This document shows, piece after piece, positions 1 to 7,104 of a DNA stretch of 57,695 nucleotides. This DNA comes from Caldilineae bacterium (GTDB lineage Bacteria > Chloroflexota > Anaerolineae > JAAEKA01). Made by a program: the position numbers and the translations under genes. Where the stretch lies: positions 1-57,695 of the forward strand of contig JACKBK010000022.1 of assembly GCA_020634555.1 (NCBI GenBank), in the 5' to 3' direction. Positions within the stretch are counted from its first letter, which is position 1, and every line of letters begins with the position of its first letter. The notes below the pieces were generated by a model that saw only the letters and a program-made list of their open reading frames with translations, ran no database searches and had not been told where the DNA came from.

Positions 1-2
1 TG

Positions 3-200
3 GTGACCCGCTACACGGTGCAGTTCATGCCGGCGTGGCTGGTCTTTGCCGCCGCTGCCCTGGTCGCAGGTTGGGGCTGGTTGCGCCGGCGTCAGGCTCC
101 GGAGCTGCCTGGATTTGTCTTTACGCTGCCCCGACTGCTGGTCGGAGGTGTTTTGGCCGCGGTGTGCTTGCTGCTGGCGTTCGGCAGCCTGGCATTCTGA
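3..200 (+). CDS. C-terminal end of a membrane protein (5' partial)
   Basis: An open frame enters from the left edge of the window and stops at 198-200. The visible 65 residues hold two hydrophobic stretches, about residues 10-25 and 43-63, separated by a basic segment (WLRRRQ), as in the tail of a polytopic membrane protein. The GTG at position 3 is just the first possible start in the window and is probably internal to a longer gene. Nothing in the fragment identifies a family. It lies 32 bp upstream of the zinc-ribbon gene in the same direction, so the two may be co-transcribed. Confidence 0.5.
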   Translation: MTRYTVQFMPAWLVFAAAALVAGWGWLRRRQAPELPGFVFTLPRLLVGGVLAAVCLLLAFGSLAF

Positions 201-232
201 CCGTTTGTTCCTAAGGAAAGGACCCTTTACCG

Positions 233-502
233 ATGCTCAACATCAGTTGTACCTATTGTCGCTCCCCCATCAACGTCGGTGACGGCGAACTGGCGCTGAT
301 CGTGCAGGCTGCCGAGGGAAAGCACCCCAAGTCTGCGCCGGTCACCTGCCCAAACTGCCGTAAGACCAACAAGGTGCCGTTCAAGCGGCTGGAACAGGCG
401 TATAAGCTGGCAGGCAGTCCGCTTCCGCCTGAGGAGGAACCTGTCGAGGAGGCAGAGCCGGCCGCGGAGGAATCAACGGAACCCGCCGCGACGGAGGCGT
501 GA
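233..502 (+). CDS. Small zinc-ribbon protein with acidic tail
   Basis: An 89-residue protein with two Cys-x2-Cys knuckles, CTYC near residue 6 and CPNC near residue 36. Together they should bind one zinc ion. After the second knuckle comes a short basic segment (RKTNKVPFKR). The last 30 residues are almost entirely Pro, Glu and Ala. A purine-rich Shine-Dalgarno (AAGGAAAGGA) lies about 10 bases before the ATG, which supports this start. Zinc-ribbon proteins of this size often bind nucleic acid or a protein partner, but no specific role can be read here. It may be in one transcript with the membrane-protein fragment upstream. Confidence 0.7.
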   Translation: MLNISCTYCRSPINVGDGELALIVQAAEGKHPKSAPVTCPNCRKTNKVPFKRLEQAYKLAGSPLPPEEEPVEEAEPAAEESTEPAATEA

Positions 503-540
503 TGCCCCCCGCCAGACGATGAAATCCCGCCCGATCCGTA

Positions 541-575
541 ATGAAGGTTAAAAATTAATATCGGTAGTTGGCTCA
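541..575. repeat. Fragment of a dispersed intergenic repeat
   Basis: The stretch beginning ATGAAGGTTAAAAATTAAT and ending near TTGGCTC resembles 51960-51994 in the same orientation. It also resembles the reverse complement of 12067-12095. These are pieces of one dispersed repeat family; the longer copies lie at 11998-12095 and 52083-52178. It sits in the 107-bp gap between two convergent genes. Confidence 0.5.
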
Positions 576-609
576 AAACAACCTGCTTCAGCTTTACCGG
601 TCGCGCGCT

Positions 610-1035
610 TTATCCGGTGGCTGCTAGGCGCGCTTTGCCGGCAGCGATGCCTTGCCGCACAATGCCGCCATAGCGGTCTTCGTCGAGAACCTCGGTTTTG
701 GCGGCAGCGAGATCATAGTACTTGCTGGCTTCTTTCAGATTGCCCAATACTTCGTAGGAGTGTCCCAGGTTGAGGTAGAGAGAGGGATAGAAACTGTCGA
801 CACGCTCGTCGGCGACTGCTTCGGCGCGGGCCAGGGACTCCTGGTTCCAGTGAAGAGCGTCCTCCGGCGTTTCCTGGTGGCGAGCCAGGAAATGAGCCGC
901 TATGCTGGCTTCGTAGTCGTCCTGCGCAGTGTCCCAGGCCTGGGTGAACAAGGCGCGGGCAACATCCGGCTTGCCGTCGAACTCAGCCTGCATCCCCTGC
1001 GCACAGAGCTTGACGATGGGGTTTTCAGGGTCCAT
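610..1035 (-). CDS. TPR-repeat protein
   Basis: A 141-residue protein made of helix pairs that look like tetratricopeptide repeats. They include a unit around residues 15-45 (GKPDVARALFTQAWDTA) and one around 95-125 (YLNLGHSYEVLGNLKEASKYY), with the usual small residue/Tyr/Gly pattern. There is no signal peptide or membrane segment, so it is probably cytosolic and binds another protein. It is convergent with the zinc-ribbon gene and separated from the transporter operon by a palindromic repeat. The partner is unknown. Confidence 0.65.
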   Translation of the reverse strand: MDPENPIVKLCAQGMQAEFDGKPDVARALFTQAWDTAQDDYEASIAAHFLARHQETPEDALHWNQESLARAEAVADERVDSFYPSLYLNLGHSYEVLGNLKEASKYYDLAAAKTEVLDEDRYGGIVRQGIAAGKARLAATG

Positions 1036-1085
1036 AGAATGCTGGGGCCGGTAGTCGCGTCCTGGTCGCTGCCGCCGCGGTCTGG

Positions 1086-1105
1086 ATTCCCGCCTGCGCG
1101 GGAAT
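1086..1105. repeat. Palindromic CCCGC/GCGGG repeat, copy 1
   Basis: An inverted repeat of the ATTCCCGC...GCGGGAAT type, lying between the end of the amino-acid transporter operon and the TPR gene. A second copy at 17548-17567 is translated as the FPRRRES string at the end of a GNAT protein. This repeat type is widely dispersed in bacterial genomes. Confidence 0.7.
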
Positions 1106-1138
1106 GACGGCGAGCAGGCACGAAATCTCGTTGTAGAC

Positions 1139-1894
1139 CTAGTGGTGCAGGATCTGTGAGAGGAAGAGCTTGGTGCGGTCTTCCTGGGGATTGTTGAAAA
1201 GCACGTTGGGCGGAGCTTCTTCGATGACCAGTCCCTGGTCGAAAAACATCACCCGGTTGGCAACCTCACGCGCAAAGCCCATCTCGTGCGTGACCGCAAC
1301 AATGGTCATGCCCGACAGCGCCAGGTCGCGCATCACATCCAGCACCTCCTTGATCATCTCCGGGTCCAGCGCTGAGGTCGGTTCATCGAAGAGCATGATC
1401 TTGGGCTGCATGGCCAGCGCGCGGGCAATGGCGACGCGTTGCTGCTGCCCGCCGGAAAGCTGGCCGGGATACTTGTGCGCCTGCTCCGGTATCTTGACCC
1501 GTTCCAAAAGTTGCTCGGCGATCTGAGTGGCCTTGTCCTTGGGCCAGCGGCGAACGTTGGTCGGAGCCAGCGTGATGTTCTCCATCACCGTCAGATGGGG
1601 GAAAAGGTTGAACTGCTGGAAAACCATGCCTACCTCGCGGCGGACGGCCTCGATGTTGCGGATGTCGTGGCTCAGCTCGATGCCGTCCACGATAATGTCG
1701 CCCTCCTGGTGCTCCTCCAGGCGGTTGAGGCAACGGATGAACGTGGATTTGCCGGAGCCTGACGGGCCGACGATGACCACTACTTCACCCTCGCGCACGG
1801 TGGTGGAGATGCCGCGCAGTACGTGAAACTCGTCGTACCACTTCTGCACGTCGCGGCAGACGATCATATCTTTGGCGTTTTCGATGTTTGTCAT
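1139..1894 (-). CDS. aapP: Polar amino-acid ABC transporter ATP-binding protein
   Basis: The ATPase subunit that powers uptake of polar amino acids, on the inner face of the membrane. Of its 251 residues, the Walker A motif GPSGSGKS is at 43-50. The Q-loop (QQFNLFPHLT), the signature LSGGQQQR and the Walker B FDEPTSALDPE follow in order, then the switch His (VTHEMGF). Length and motifs match the GlnQ/AapP class. The ATG is preceded by GGAGT at good spacing. It is the last gene of the aapJQMP operon, after the two permeases and the binding protein. A hairpin in the 104-bp gap to aapM may modulate its expression. The exact substrate range cannot be read from sequence. Confidence 0.95.
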   Translation of the reverse strand: MTNIENAKDMIVCRDVQKWYDEFHVLRGISTTVREGEVVVIVGPSGSGKSTFIRCLNRLEEHQEGDIIVDGIELSHDIRNIEAVRREVGMVFQQFNLFPHLTVMENITLAPTNVRRWPKDKATQIAEQLLERVKIPEQAHKYPGQLSGGQQQRVAIARALAMQPKIMLFDEPTSALDPEMIKEVLDVMRDLALSGMTIVAVTHEMGFAREVANRVMFFDQGLVIEEAPPNVLFNNPQEDRTKLFLSQILHH

Positions 1895-1928
1895 GATTTT
1901 CTACTCCAAAGCGCTCCGCCGGATTAGA

Positions 1929-1985
1929 TGTAGGATAGCCCCTTGTGGGCGCTCCGGCGGAACGGGCACGAGGCCCTATCCTACA
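1929..1985 (-). repeat. Inverted repeat between aapM and aapP
   Basis: A perfect 10-bp stem (TGTAGGATAG at 1929-1938 and its complement at 1976-1985) with a GC-rich loop that can pair further. It lies in the transcribed gap between the permease and ATPase genes. No T-run follows it, so it is more likely an RNA-processing or stabilising hairpin, or a mobile palindrome, than a full terminator. Confidence 0.5.
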
Positions 1986-1998
1986 GGCGTCTCAGGTC

Positions 1999-3288
1999 TT
2001 AACGTTCTCCCACGCCGAGGCGCGTCTCCAGCCGGCGGCTGGCATACGACATGCCCGATGCGCCGACGAAATAGATCAGGCCGATGAACAGGTAGATCTC
2101 GGCCTGCCGTGCGCGATATTCCTGCTGGCCCAGCACCGCGCGACCGATGCTCAACAGGTCGAACACACCGATAATCGCCACCAATGACGTGTCCTTGAAC
2201 AGGCCAATGAACTGGCCGACGATAGCGGGAATGACTGCACGCAGCGCCTGCGGCAGGATGATGCGCCGCGTGGTCTGGTACGTGTTGAGGCCCACCGCGT
2301 AGGCTGCCTCGTATTGTCCGCGCGGCACAGCCTGCAGGCCGCCGCGCACGTTTTCAGCCAGATAGGCGGCGCTGAAGAGGATGAAACCGGTGATGACGCG
2401 GATCAGGCTGTCCACCGTCAGACCGCCGGGCAGGAAAAGCGGCAGCATGAACTCAGCCATGAACAGGACTGTTAGAAGGGGGACACCTCTGATCAGTTCG
2501 ATGTAGCCAACGCAGAAGTACTTGATGACCGGGTACTGGCTCTGACGGCCGAGCGCCAGCATTACACCCAGCGGAAACGACACAATGATGGCGATCACCG
2601 AGATGATCAGCGTCAGCATCAATCCGCCCCAGAGCCGCGTGTTGACCCGGCCCAGCGGGCCAGCATCCGGCGCATCAAAGGGCGCGCCGACGCCGTAGAG
2701 GATGATCCCGAGAATGATTGGCGAGGCCAACCACAGACCGATCATGACCTTGCGATAGCGATAAAGCCGTCGGGACACCGGTCCCCAGGTCAGCAGGCTG
2801 GCGACGCCGAGAACCACGACGAACAGCGCGGCTGCCACCGGCCGCCACGTCAGGCTGCGCGGATACCGCCCCACCATCAACAGCCGGAAATTGACGACGA
2901 CGGCTTCCCAGCGCGGCCAGAACGTTATATAACGCACAAAGGCATAGAGCGCCAGGCCCAGGGCAACCAGCAGAAACAGGCTGATCAACGACCCGTGCAG
3001 CGACGTATAGATGCGAACTTTGACGGCTCGCAGCATCCCGTGAACGAGATTGTGCCGGACCATGTTGTAGGCGATCAGTCCACCGAAGATGGCCCATAGC
3101 ACGACGACAATCGTCGTCGTCAGTGGATTGACACGCAGGCCGGTGCGGATGATCCAGATGTTGAGCGCGATCAGCACCAGCAAGGTGATGATCTTGCCCA
3201 CCGAAAGGAGGTTGGTTTGCAGCCAGTAGCTGAAATCGAAAGGCGGTCTGTCGTCTCGCCTTGGCATCGTGGAAGCTGTTGCGGCCAT
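1999..3288 (-). CDS. aapM: Amino-acid ABC transporter permease (AapM-like)
   Basis: One of two membrane subunits of the transporter, 429 residues. The first 210 residues carry several hydrophobic helices that are absent from short His/Gln permeases, as is usual for AapM. The C-terminal half is the typical permease domain, with the EAA loop EAAYAVGLNTYQTTRRIILP that contacts the ATPase, then KDTSLVAIIGVFDL. It begins 3 bp after the aapQ stop, so the two permeases should be translationally coupled. Naming of AapM against AapQ follows gene order and the long N-terminal extension. Confidence 0.9.
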   Translation of the reverse strand: MAATASTMPRRDDRPPFDFSYWLQTNLLSVGKIITLLVLIALNIWIIRTGLRVNPLTTTIVVVLWAIFGGLIAYNMVRHNLVHGMLRAVKVRIYTSLHGSLISLFLLVALGLALYAFVRYITFWPRWEAVVVNFRLLMVGRYPRSLTWRPVAAALFVVVLGVASLLTWGPVSRRLYRYRKVMIGLWLASPIILGIILYGVGAPFDAPDAGPLGRVNTRLWGGLMLTLIISVIAIIVSFPLGVMLALGRQSQYPVIKYFCVGYIELIRGVPLLTVLFMAEFMLPLFLPGGLTVDSLIRVITGFILFSAAYLAENVRGGLQAVPRGQYEAAYAVGLNTYQTTRRIILPQALRAVIPAIVGQFIGLFKDTSLVAIIGVFDLLSIGRAVLGQQEYRARQAEIYLFIGLIYFVGASGMSYASRRLETRLGVGER

Positions 3289-3291
3289 GGG

Positions 3292-4563
3292 TTATCGCTC
3301 CACCAGTTGCACGCGCTTGTTATACCAGTTAAGGAAGGCCGAGATGATGAGGCTGAATGCCAGGTACGACAACATGACGATGATGATGACCTGGACGGCT
3401 CGCCCTGTCTGGTTGAGGATGGTGCCTGAGATTTGGAACAGCTCTGGATAAGCGACGGCGGTAGCCAGAGATGAGTTCTTCACCAGATTCAGGTATTGGC
3501 TGGTCATAGGCGGGATGATGATGCGCAGTGCCTGCGGCAGGATGATCAGCCGCAGCATTTGCGCGTTGCGCAGACCCAACGCCCGTGCTGCTTCTGTCTG
3601 TCCCTTGGGGACTGCCTGGATGCCGGCGCGCACGATCTCGGCAATGAACGCACCTGTGTAGATCACCAGGCCAAATACCAGCGCGGTCAACTGTGGCAGG
3701 ATTGTCAAGCCGCCAACGAAACCGAACCCGGTGTCCGCGACGACAGGCTGCTCGATACGCAGGGGTTGGACCGGCAGGACAAACCAGCCAATGGCGGCAA
3801 CGGCGAAGAAGGTCAGGAAGGTCCAGGTGGAGCGCCGCAGCGAGCGCTGGCGTTTCTCCTCTTGCCGCTTGAGAATGAAAGACACCAGCCAGGCCAGCGC
3901 AATCGCGGCAACCACGAACAAGGCCCACTGCCCGGTCGTAGGTGTGCCGCGAATCCACGGCATGGCGATGCCGCGGTTGGTCATGTAGATCGGGCCAGGC
4001 AGAATCACGGCGGTGATTTCCTCGCCGGTTCGCAGCCGAGGCAGCGCCAGCAGGCCCGCGAAATACCAGAAGAAAAGCTGGACCAGCAGCGGCGTGTTGC
4101 GGATGACCTCGATATATGCCAGCGCGATCTTGCTCAGCAGCCAGTTGGACGACAGGCGCGCCACCCCTGTCAGCACGCCGAGCAGGGTTGAGAGGATGAT
4201 GCCGATGACACCAACCCGGATGGTGTTGACGATCCCGACGGCCAGCGCGCGCAGATAGGGGTCCTGGCGGGTATAGCTGATCGGCGTGTCCAGGATGTCG
4301 AACCCGGCGCTGCTGTAGAGAAAGCGAAACCAGGGCGAAAGGCTTGTCTTCCCGTTAACCTGCTCTACCCGAAAGAATGGCTGCTGGAAGTCCGTGATTC
4401 CCAGGGTATCCAGGTTCCCGAACATGTTGCCGAACAGCCAGACAAAGAAGACAACCACAAAGACCGCGAAGACGGCCTGGATCAGGACAGCCAGCACGCG
4501 CGTGTCGCGATAAAACGGTATTCTGGTCTTGTTGTGTTGAGCCGGAGCTGAACTGGCTGACAT
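3292..4563 (-). CDS. aapQ: Amino-acid ABC transporter permease (AapQ-like)
   Basis: The second permease, 423 residues. A transmembrane helix lies near residues 24-45, a first permease helix block near 105-175 (IEVIRNTPLLVQLFFWYF is the family hallmark), and a central membrane insert at about 205-260. The EAA loop (EAARALGLRNAQMLRLIILP) follows, with KNSSLATAVAYPEL after it. The pair with aapM forms the membrane channel. It follows aapJ after a 146-bp gap containing a perfect 17-bp stem-loop, an arrangement often seen when the binding protein is made in excess. Confidence 0.9.
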   Translation of the reverse strand: MSASSAPAQHNKTRIPFYRDTRVLAVLIQAVFAVFVVVFFVWLFGNMFGNLDTLGITDFQQPFFRVEQVNGKTSLSPWFRFLYSSAGFDILDTPISYTRQDPYLRALAVGIVNTIRVGVIGIILSTLLGVLTGVARLSSNWLLSKIALAYIEVIRNTPLLVQLFFWYFAGLLALPRLRTGEEITAVILPGPIYMTNRGIAMPWIRGTPTTGQWALFVVAAIALAWLVSFILKRQEEKRQRSLRRSTWTFLTFFAVAAIGWFVLPVQPLRIEQPVVADTGFGFVGGLTILPQLTALVFGLVIYTGAFIAEIVRAGIQAVPKGQTEAARALGLRNAQMLRLIILPQALRIIIPPMTSQYLNLVKNSSLATAVAYPELFQISGTILNQTGRAVQVIIIVMLSYLAFSLIISAFLNWYNKRVQLVER

Positions 4564-4621
4564 GGCAATCTTCTCCGGTGCGGCGGGCGGCCTGTGGCCG
4601 CGGGTTTGATATGGTGGAGTA

Positions 4622-4670
4622 AACCACAGCCCGACTGTATGTGGTTGGGAAAGACAGTCGGGCTGTGGTT
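4622..4670 (-). terminator. Perfect 17-bp stem-loop after aapJ
   Basis: AACCACAGCCCGACTGT at 4622-4638 pairs exactly with 4654-4670 across a 15-base loop. On the transcribed (minus) strand it follows the aapJ stop and is followed by TTTACTCC, only a weak T-tract. It probably acts as a partial terminator or 3'-end protector that raises aapJ mRNA over the permease mRNA. Confidence 0.65.
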
Positions 4671-4709
4671 ATATCAGAGGCAGTTTTGTTGCTGTGGAAC
4701 CGGTACGGT

Positions 4710-5849
4710 CTAGCGGAAAGGTGGCGAGTACATCAGGCCACCATCGGTGTAGAGCGCGTTTTGGGCACGCGCCAGGTTGAACGGCTCGACAGCCAGGTGG
4801 CGGTCGTAGATCTCGCCGTAGTTGCCGACCTGCTTGATGGCCTGATAGGCGAAATCGTTGCTGATCCCAGTGCCCGTGCCCAGATCGCCTTCGACGCCCA
4901 GAAGCCGCTTGACTTCCGGCTCCTCAGAGGTCATGAACTCGTCGATGTTCTGCGAGGTGATTCCCCACTCTTCACCGGCGATCAGGCTGAACAGCGTCCA
5001 GGTAACGATGTCCTTCCACTGGTTGTCGCCGTGGCGCACCACCGGCCCCAGCGGCTCCTTGGACAGCGTAACATCCATGATCTCATGCTCGTCGGGGTTG
5101 GCCAGGACCGCGAACTGGGACACCAGCCCGGACTTGTCGGTAGTGAACGCGTCGCACTGGCCTTCTTCATAGGCCTTGACCGTGCTGGGTGCGTCCTGGA
5201 AAACCACCGGCGTGTAGGTGACCCCGGCAGCGGCCATCTGGTCGGCCAGGTTCAGCTCAGTTGTGGTGCCGGTCTGAACGCAGATGCTGGCGCCTTCCAG
5301 ATCCTGCAGGGACTTGATGTTGTCTGCCTTGCGCACCATCATGCCCTGGCCGTCATAGAAGGTGATAACCGTGAAGTCAAATCCCAACGATGTATCGCGG
5401 CTCATGGTCCAGGTGGTGTTGCGGCTGAGCAGGTCGATCTCGCCGTTGGCCAGGGCCGGGAAGCGGTCCTGGGCCGTCAGCGCCCGATACTCGACGGCGT
5501 TGGCGTCGCCAAGTACGGCGGCGGCCACAGCCTTGCACGCATCGACATCGAAGCCTTCGAAGTCGCCTTCAGGGGTCAGGTAGCCAAACCCGGGCACAGC
5601 CTGGTTGACGCCGCACACCAGCTTGCCGCGTTCCTTGACCGTTTCCAGTGTAGACTTGCCGGCCGGCTGTTCCTGGGCGGCCGATTCGGCCGGGGCTGAA
5701 TCGGCAGGAGCCTGTTCTGCCGGGGCCTGCTCGGCCGGGGCGGGTTGCGATGACTGGTCAGCTTCGGGTGTGCTGGCAGCGCCACATGCTGTGACTAGCA
5801 TAGCTGCCACCAAAAGCAGGCTGACAATGATCAGATAGGATTTTCGCAT
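4710..5849 (-). CDS. aapJ: Amino-acid ABC transporter substrate-binding lipoprotein
   Basis: Solute-binding protein that captures amino acids outside the membrane. From the ATG at 5849 it has a short basic N-terminus, a hydrophobic core and a lipobox (LVTAC) ending in the cysteine that would be lipid-modified. A Pro/Ala/Glu linker follows, then the binding domain (KLVCGVNQAVPGFGYLTPEG, FDVDACKAVAAAVLGD, WTLFSLIAGEEWGI). A longer open frame exists upstream, but the strong GGAGGAG Shine-Dalgarno 7 bases before this ATG fixes the start. Length (379 residues) fits AapJ/BztA-type proteins plus the linker. First gene of its operon. Confidence 0.93.
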   Translation of the reverse strand: MRKSYLIIVSLLLVAAMLVTACGAASTPEADQSSQPAPAEQAPAEQAPADSAPAESAAQEQPAGKSTLETVKERGKLVCGVNQAVPGFGYLTPEGDFEGFDVDACKAVAAAVLGDANAVEYRALTAQDRFPALANGEIDLLSRNTTWTMSRDTSLGFDFTVITFYDGQGMMVRKADNIKSLQDLEGASICVQTGTTTELNLADQMAAAGVTYTPVVFQDAPSTVKAYEEGQCDAFTTDKSGLVSQFAVLANPDEHEIMDVTLSKEPLGPVVRHGDNQWKDIVTWTLFSLIAGEEWGITSQNIDEFMTSEEPEVKRLLGVEGDLGTGTGISNDFAYQAIKQVGNYGEIYDRHLAVEPFNLARAQNALYTDGGLMYSPPFR

Positions 5850-6075
5850 GTTGGTTCTCCTCCTATATGCGATTACAAGAACGGTTGACCGTTCCGTAAT
5901 GAAAGGCAGCAAACGACCTTTACTGCCAACAAGCCCAAAAGATGAGGTTTTCAGACAATCTTACACAGACCAGAATGGGGTAGCGGTTACTACTGCATTG
6001 CCGTATCTAAGGGGAAACACCGCACCATCACAAGCATTAACAGTAATTTAACAAATACCGACCGAGGGCGGCGCA

Positions 6076-6104
6076 AATATAGCATATAACCGCGAGGGTG
6101 TCAA
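6076..6104 (-). promoter_or_regulatory. Near-consensus promoter of the aap operon
   Basis: On the minus strand TTGACA (6104-6099) and TATATT (6081-6076) are separated by exactly 17 bases. Transcription would start near 6069, leaving a 5' leader of about 220 bases, unusually AT-rich for this window, before the aapJ Shine-Dalgarno. No known riboswitch was recognised in the leader. Confidence 0.75.
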
Positions 6105-6129
6105 ACGGGTTGAAAAACAGTGGAAACGG

Positions 6130-6732
6130 CTACTGCATCACCTGGCGCCCGGAAAGCGCACGGGTCAGAGTCACCTCGTCGGCGTACTCCAGGTCGCCGC
6201 CGATGGGCAGTCCATGGGCCAGGCGCGTGACGCGAATGCCCAGCGGCCCAATGAGGCGCGCCACATACATGGCCGTCGCCTCGCCCTCCAGATTCGGGTT
6301 GGTCGCCAGCAGCACCTCCGCTACCGGCTCGACGTTCAGCCGGGCCAGCAGTTCAGCTACCTTGATCTGTTCCGGGCCGACGCCATCCATAGGCGAGATC
6401 GCGCCGTGCAACACGTGGTACAACCCCTTGAACTCACGGGTACGTTCAATGGCCAAAACGTCCAGCGGCTCTTCGACCACGCAGATAATGCTGCGATCGC
6501 GCTCCTGGCTGGCGCAGATTGCGCACGGGTCGGCCTCAGCGATGTTGAAACACTGCTGGCAGAAAAGTGTCCGCTCCTTGAGATCGCGGATTGCCTCGCT
6601 CAGCGCGAGGACGTCCTCTTCCGGCGCGCGCAGGAGATAGAAGGCCAGCCGGGCTGCTGTCTTGGGGCCGATGCCCGGCAACCGCGAGAAAGCATCGATG
6701 GCGTTGGCAACAGGTGCCGCAACGGTAAGCAT
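6130..6732 (-). CDS. recR: Recombination mediator RecR
   Basis: RecR loads RecA at gaps together with RecO and RecF. The 200-residue protein has every expected part in order: a helix-hairpin-helix (LPGIGPKTAARLAFYLL) at about 19-35, a four-Cys zinc finger (CQQC...CAIC) near 58-73, and a Toprim domain starting IICVVEEPLDVLAIE. The C-terminal YADEVTLTRALSGR lies in the region that follows the Walker-B-like segment. It starts 3 bp after ybaB and is the last gene of a dnaX-ybaB-recR operon, a very common bacterial arrangement. Confidence 0.97.
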   Translation of the reverse strand: MLTVAAPVANAIDAFSRLPGIGPKTAARLAFYLLRAPEEDVLALSEAIRDLKERTLFCQQCFNIAEADPCAICASQERDRSIICVVEEPLDVLAIERTREFKGLYHVLHGAISPMDGVGPEQIKVAELLARLNVEPVAEVLLATNPNLEGEATAMYVARLIGPLGIRVTRLAHGLPIGGDLEYADEVTLTRALSGRQVMQ

Positions 6733-6735
6733 GGC

Positions 6736-7098
6736 TTACAAAAGCCCCGGTGGCAGGTTGAGACCGCTGGTCAACGCACCCATGCGCTCGGAGGCCAGTT
6801 GCTGTGACTGCTCGATAGCTTCGTTGACAGCTGCCACCACCAGGTCCTGCAGCATTTCCACGTCGTCAGGATCCAGGATGTCCGGCTGGATAGTCACCGA
6901 CTCCAGGCGCTGGTGGCCGGTCATGACCATGGTAACCACGCCGCCGCCCACGGATACCTCCACCGACTCGTCGCCCAGCGATTCCTGGGTGCGCGCCATC
7001 TCCTCCTGCAGTTGGCGAATCTGCTGCATCATGCCGCCGCCGCCACCCATTCCACTGGGTGCTTTTTTCGTCGGTCCTTTGACTCTTTTTCTTGCCAT
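6736..7098 (-). CDS. ybaB: YbaB/EbfC-family nucleoid-associated protein
   Basis: A small DNA-binding protein that usually forms a dimer coating the nucleoid. The 120 residues comprise a basic N-terminus (MARKRVKGPTKK), a Gly/Met-rich segment (GGGGGMMQQIRQLQEEM), a coiled helix, and the central strands with TMVMTGHQRLESVTIQP. The C-terminal helix contains DLVVAAVNEAIEQSQ. The basic N-terminal extension is slightly longer than in E. coli. Its place between dnaX and recR is the classic context. Confidence 0.93.
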   Translation of the reverse strand: MARKRVKGPTKKAPSGMGGGGGMMQQIRQLQEEMARTQESLGDESVEVSVGGGVVTMVMTGHQRLESVTIQPDILDPDDVEMLQDLVVAAVNEAIEQSQQLASERMGALTSGLNLPPGLL

Positions 7099-7104
7099 TG
7101 AAAT

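Noticed and set aside
5850..6075. The AT-rich aap leader as a known amino-acid riboswitch.
   Set aside because: No glycine, lysine or glutamine riboswitch core could be recognised; left as unassigned leader.
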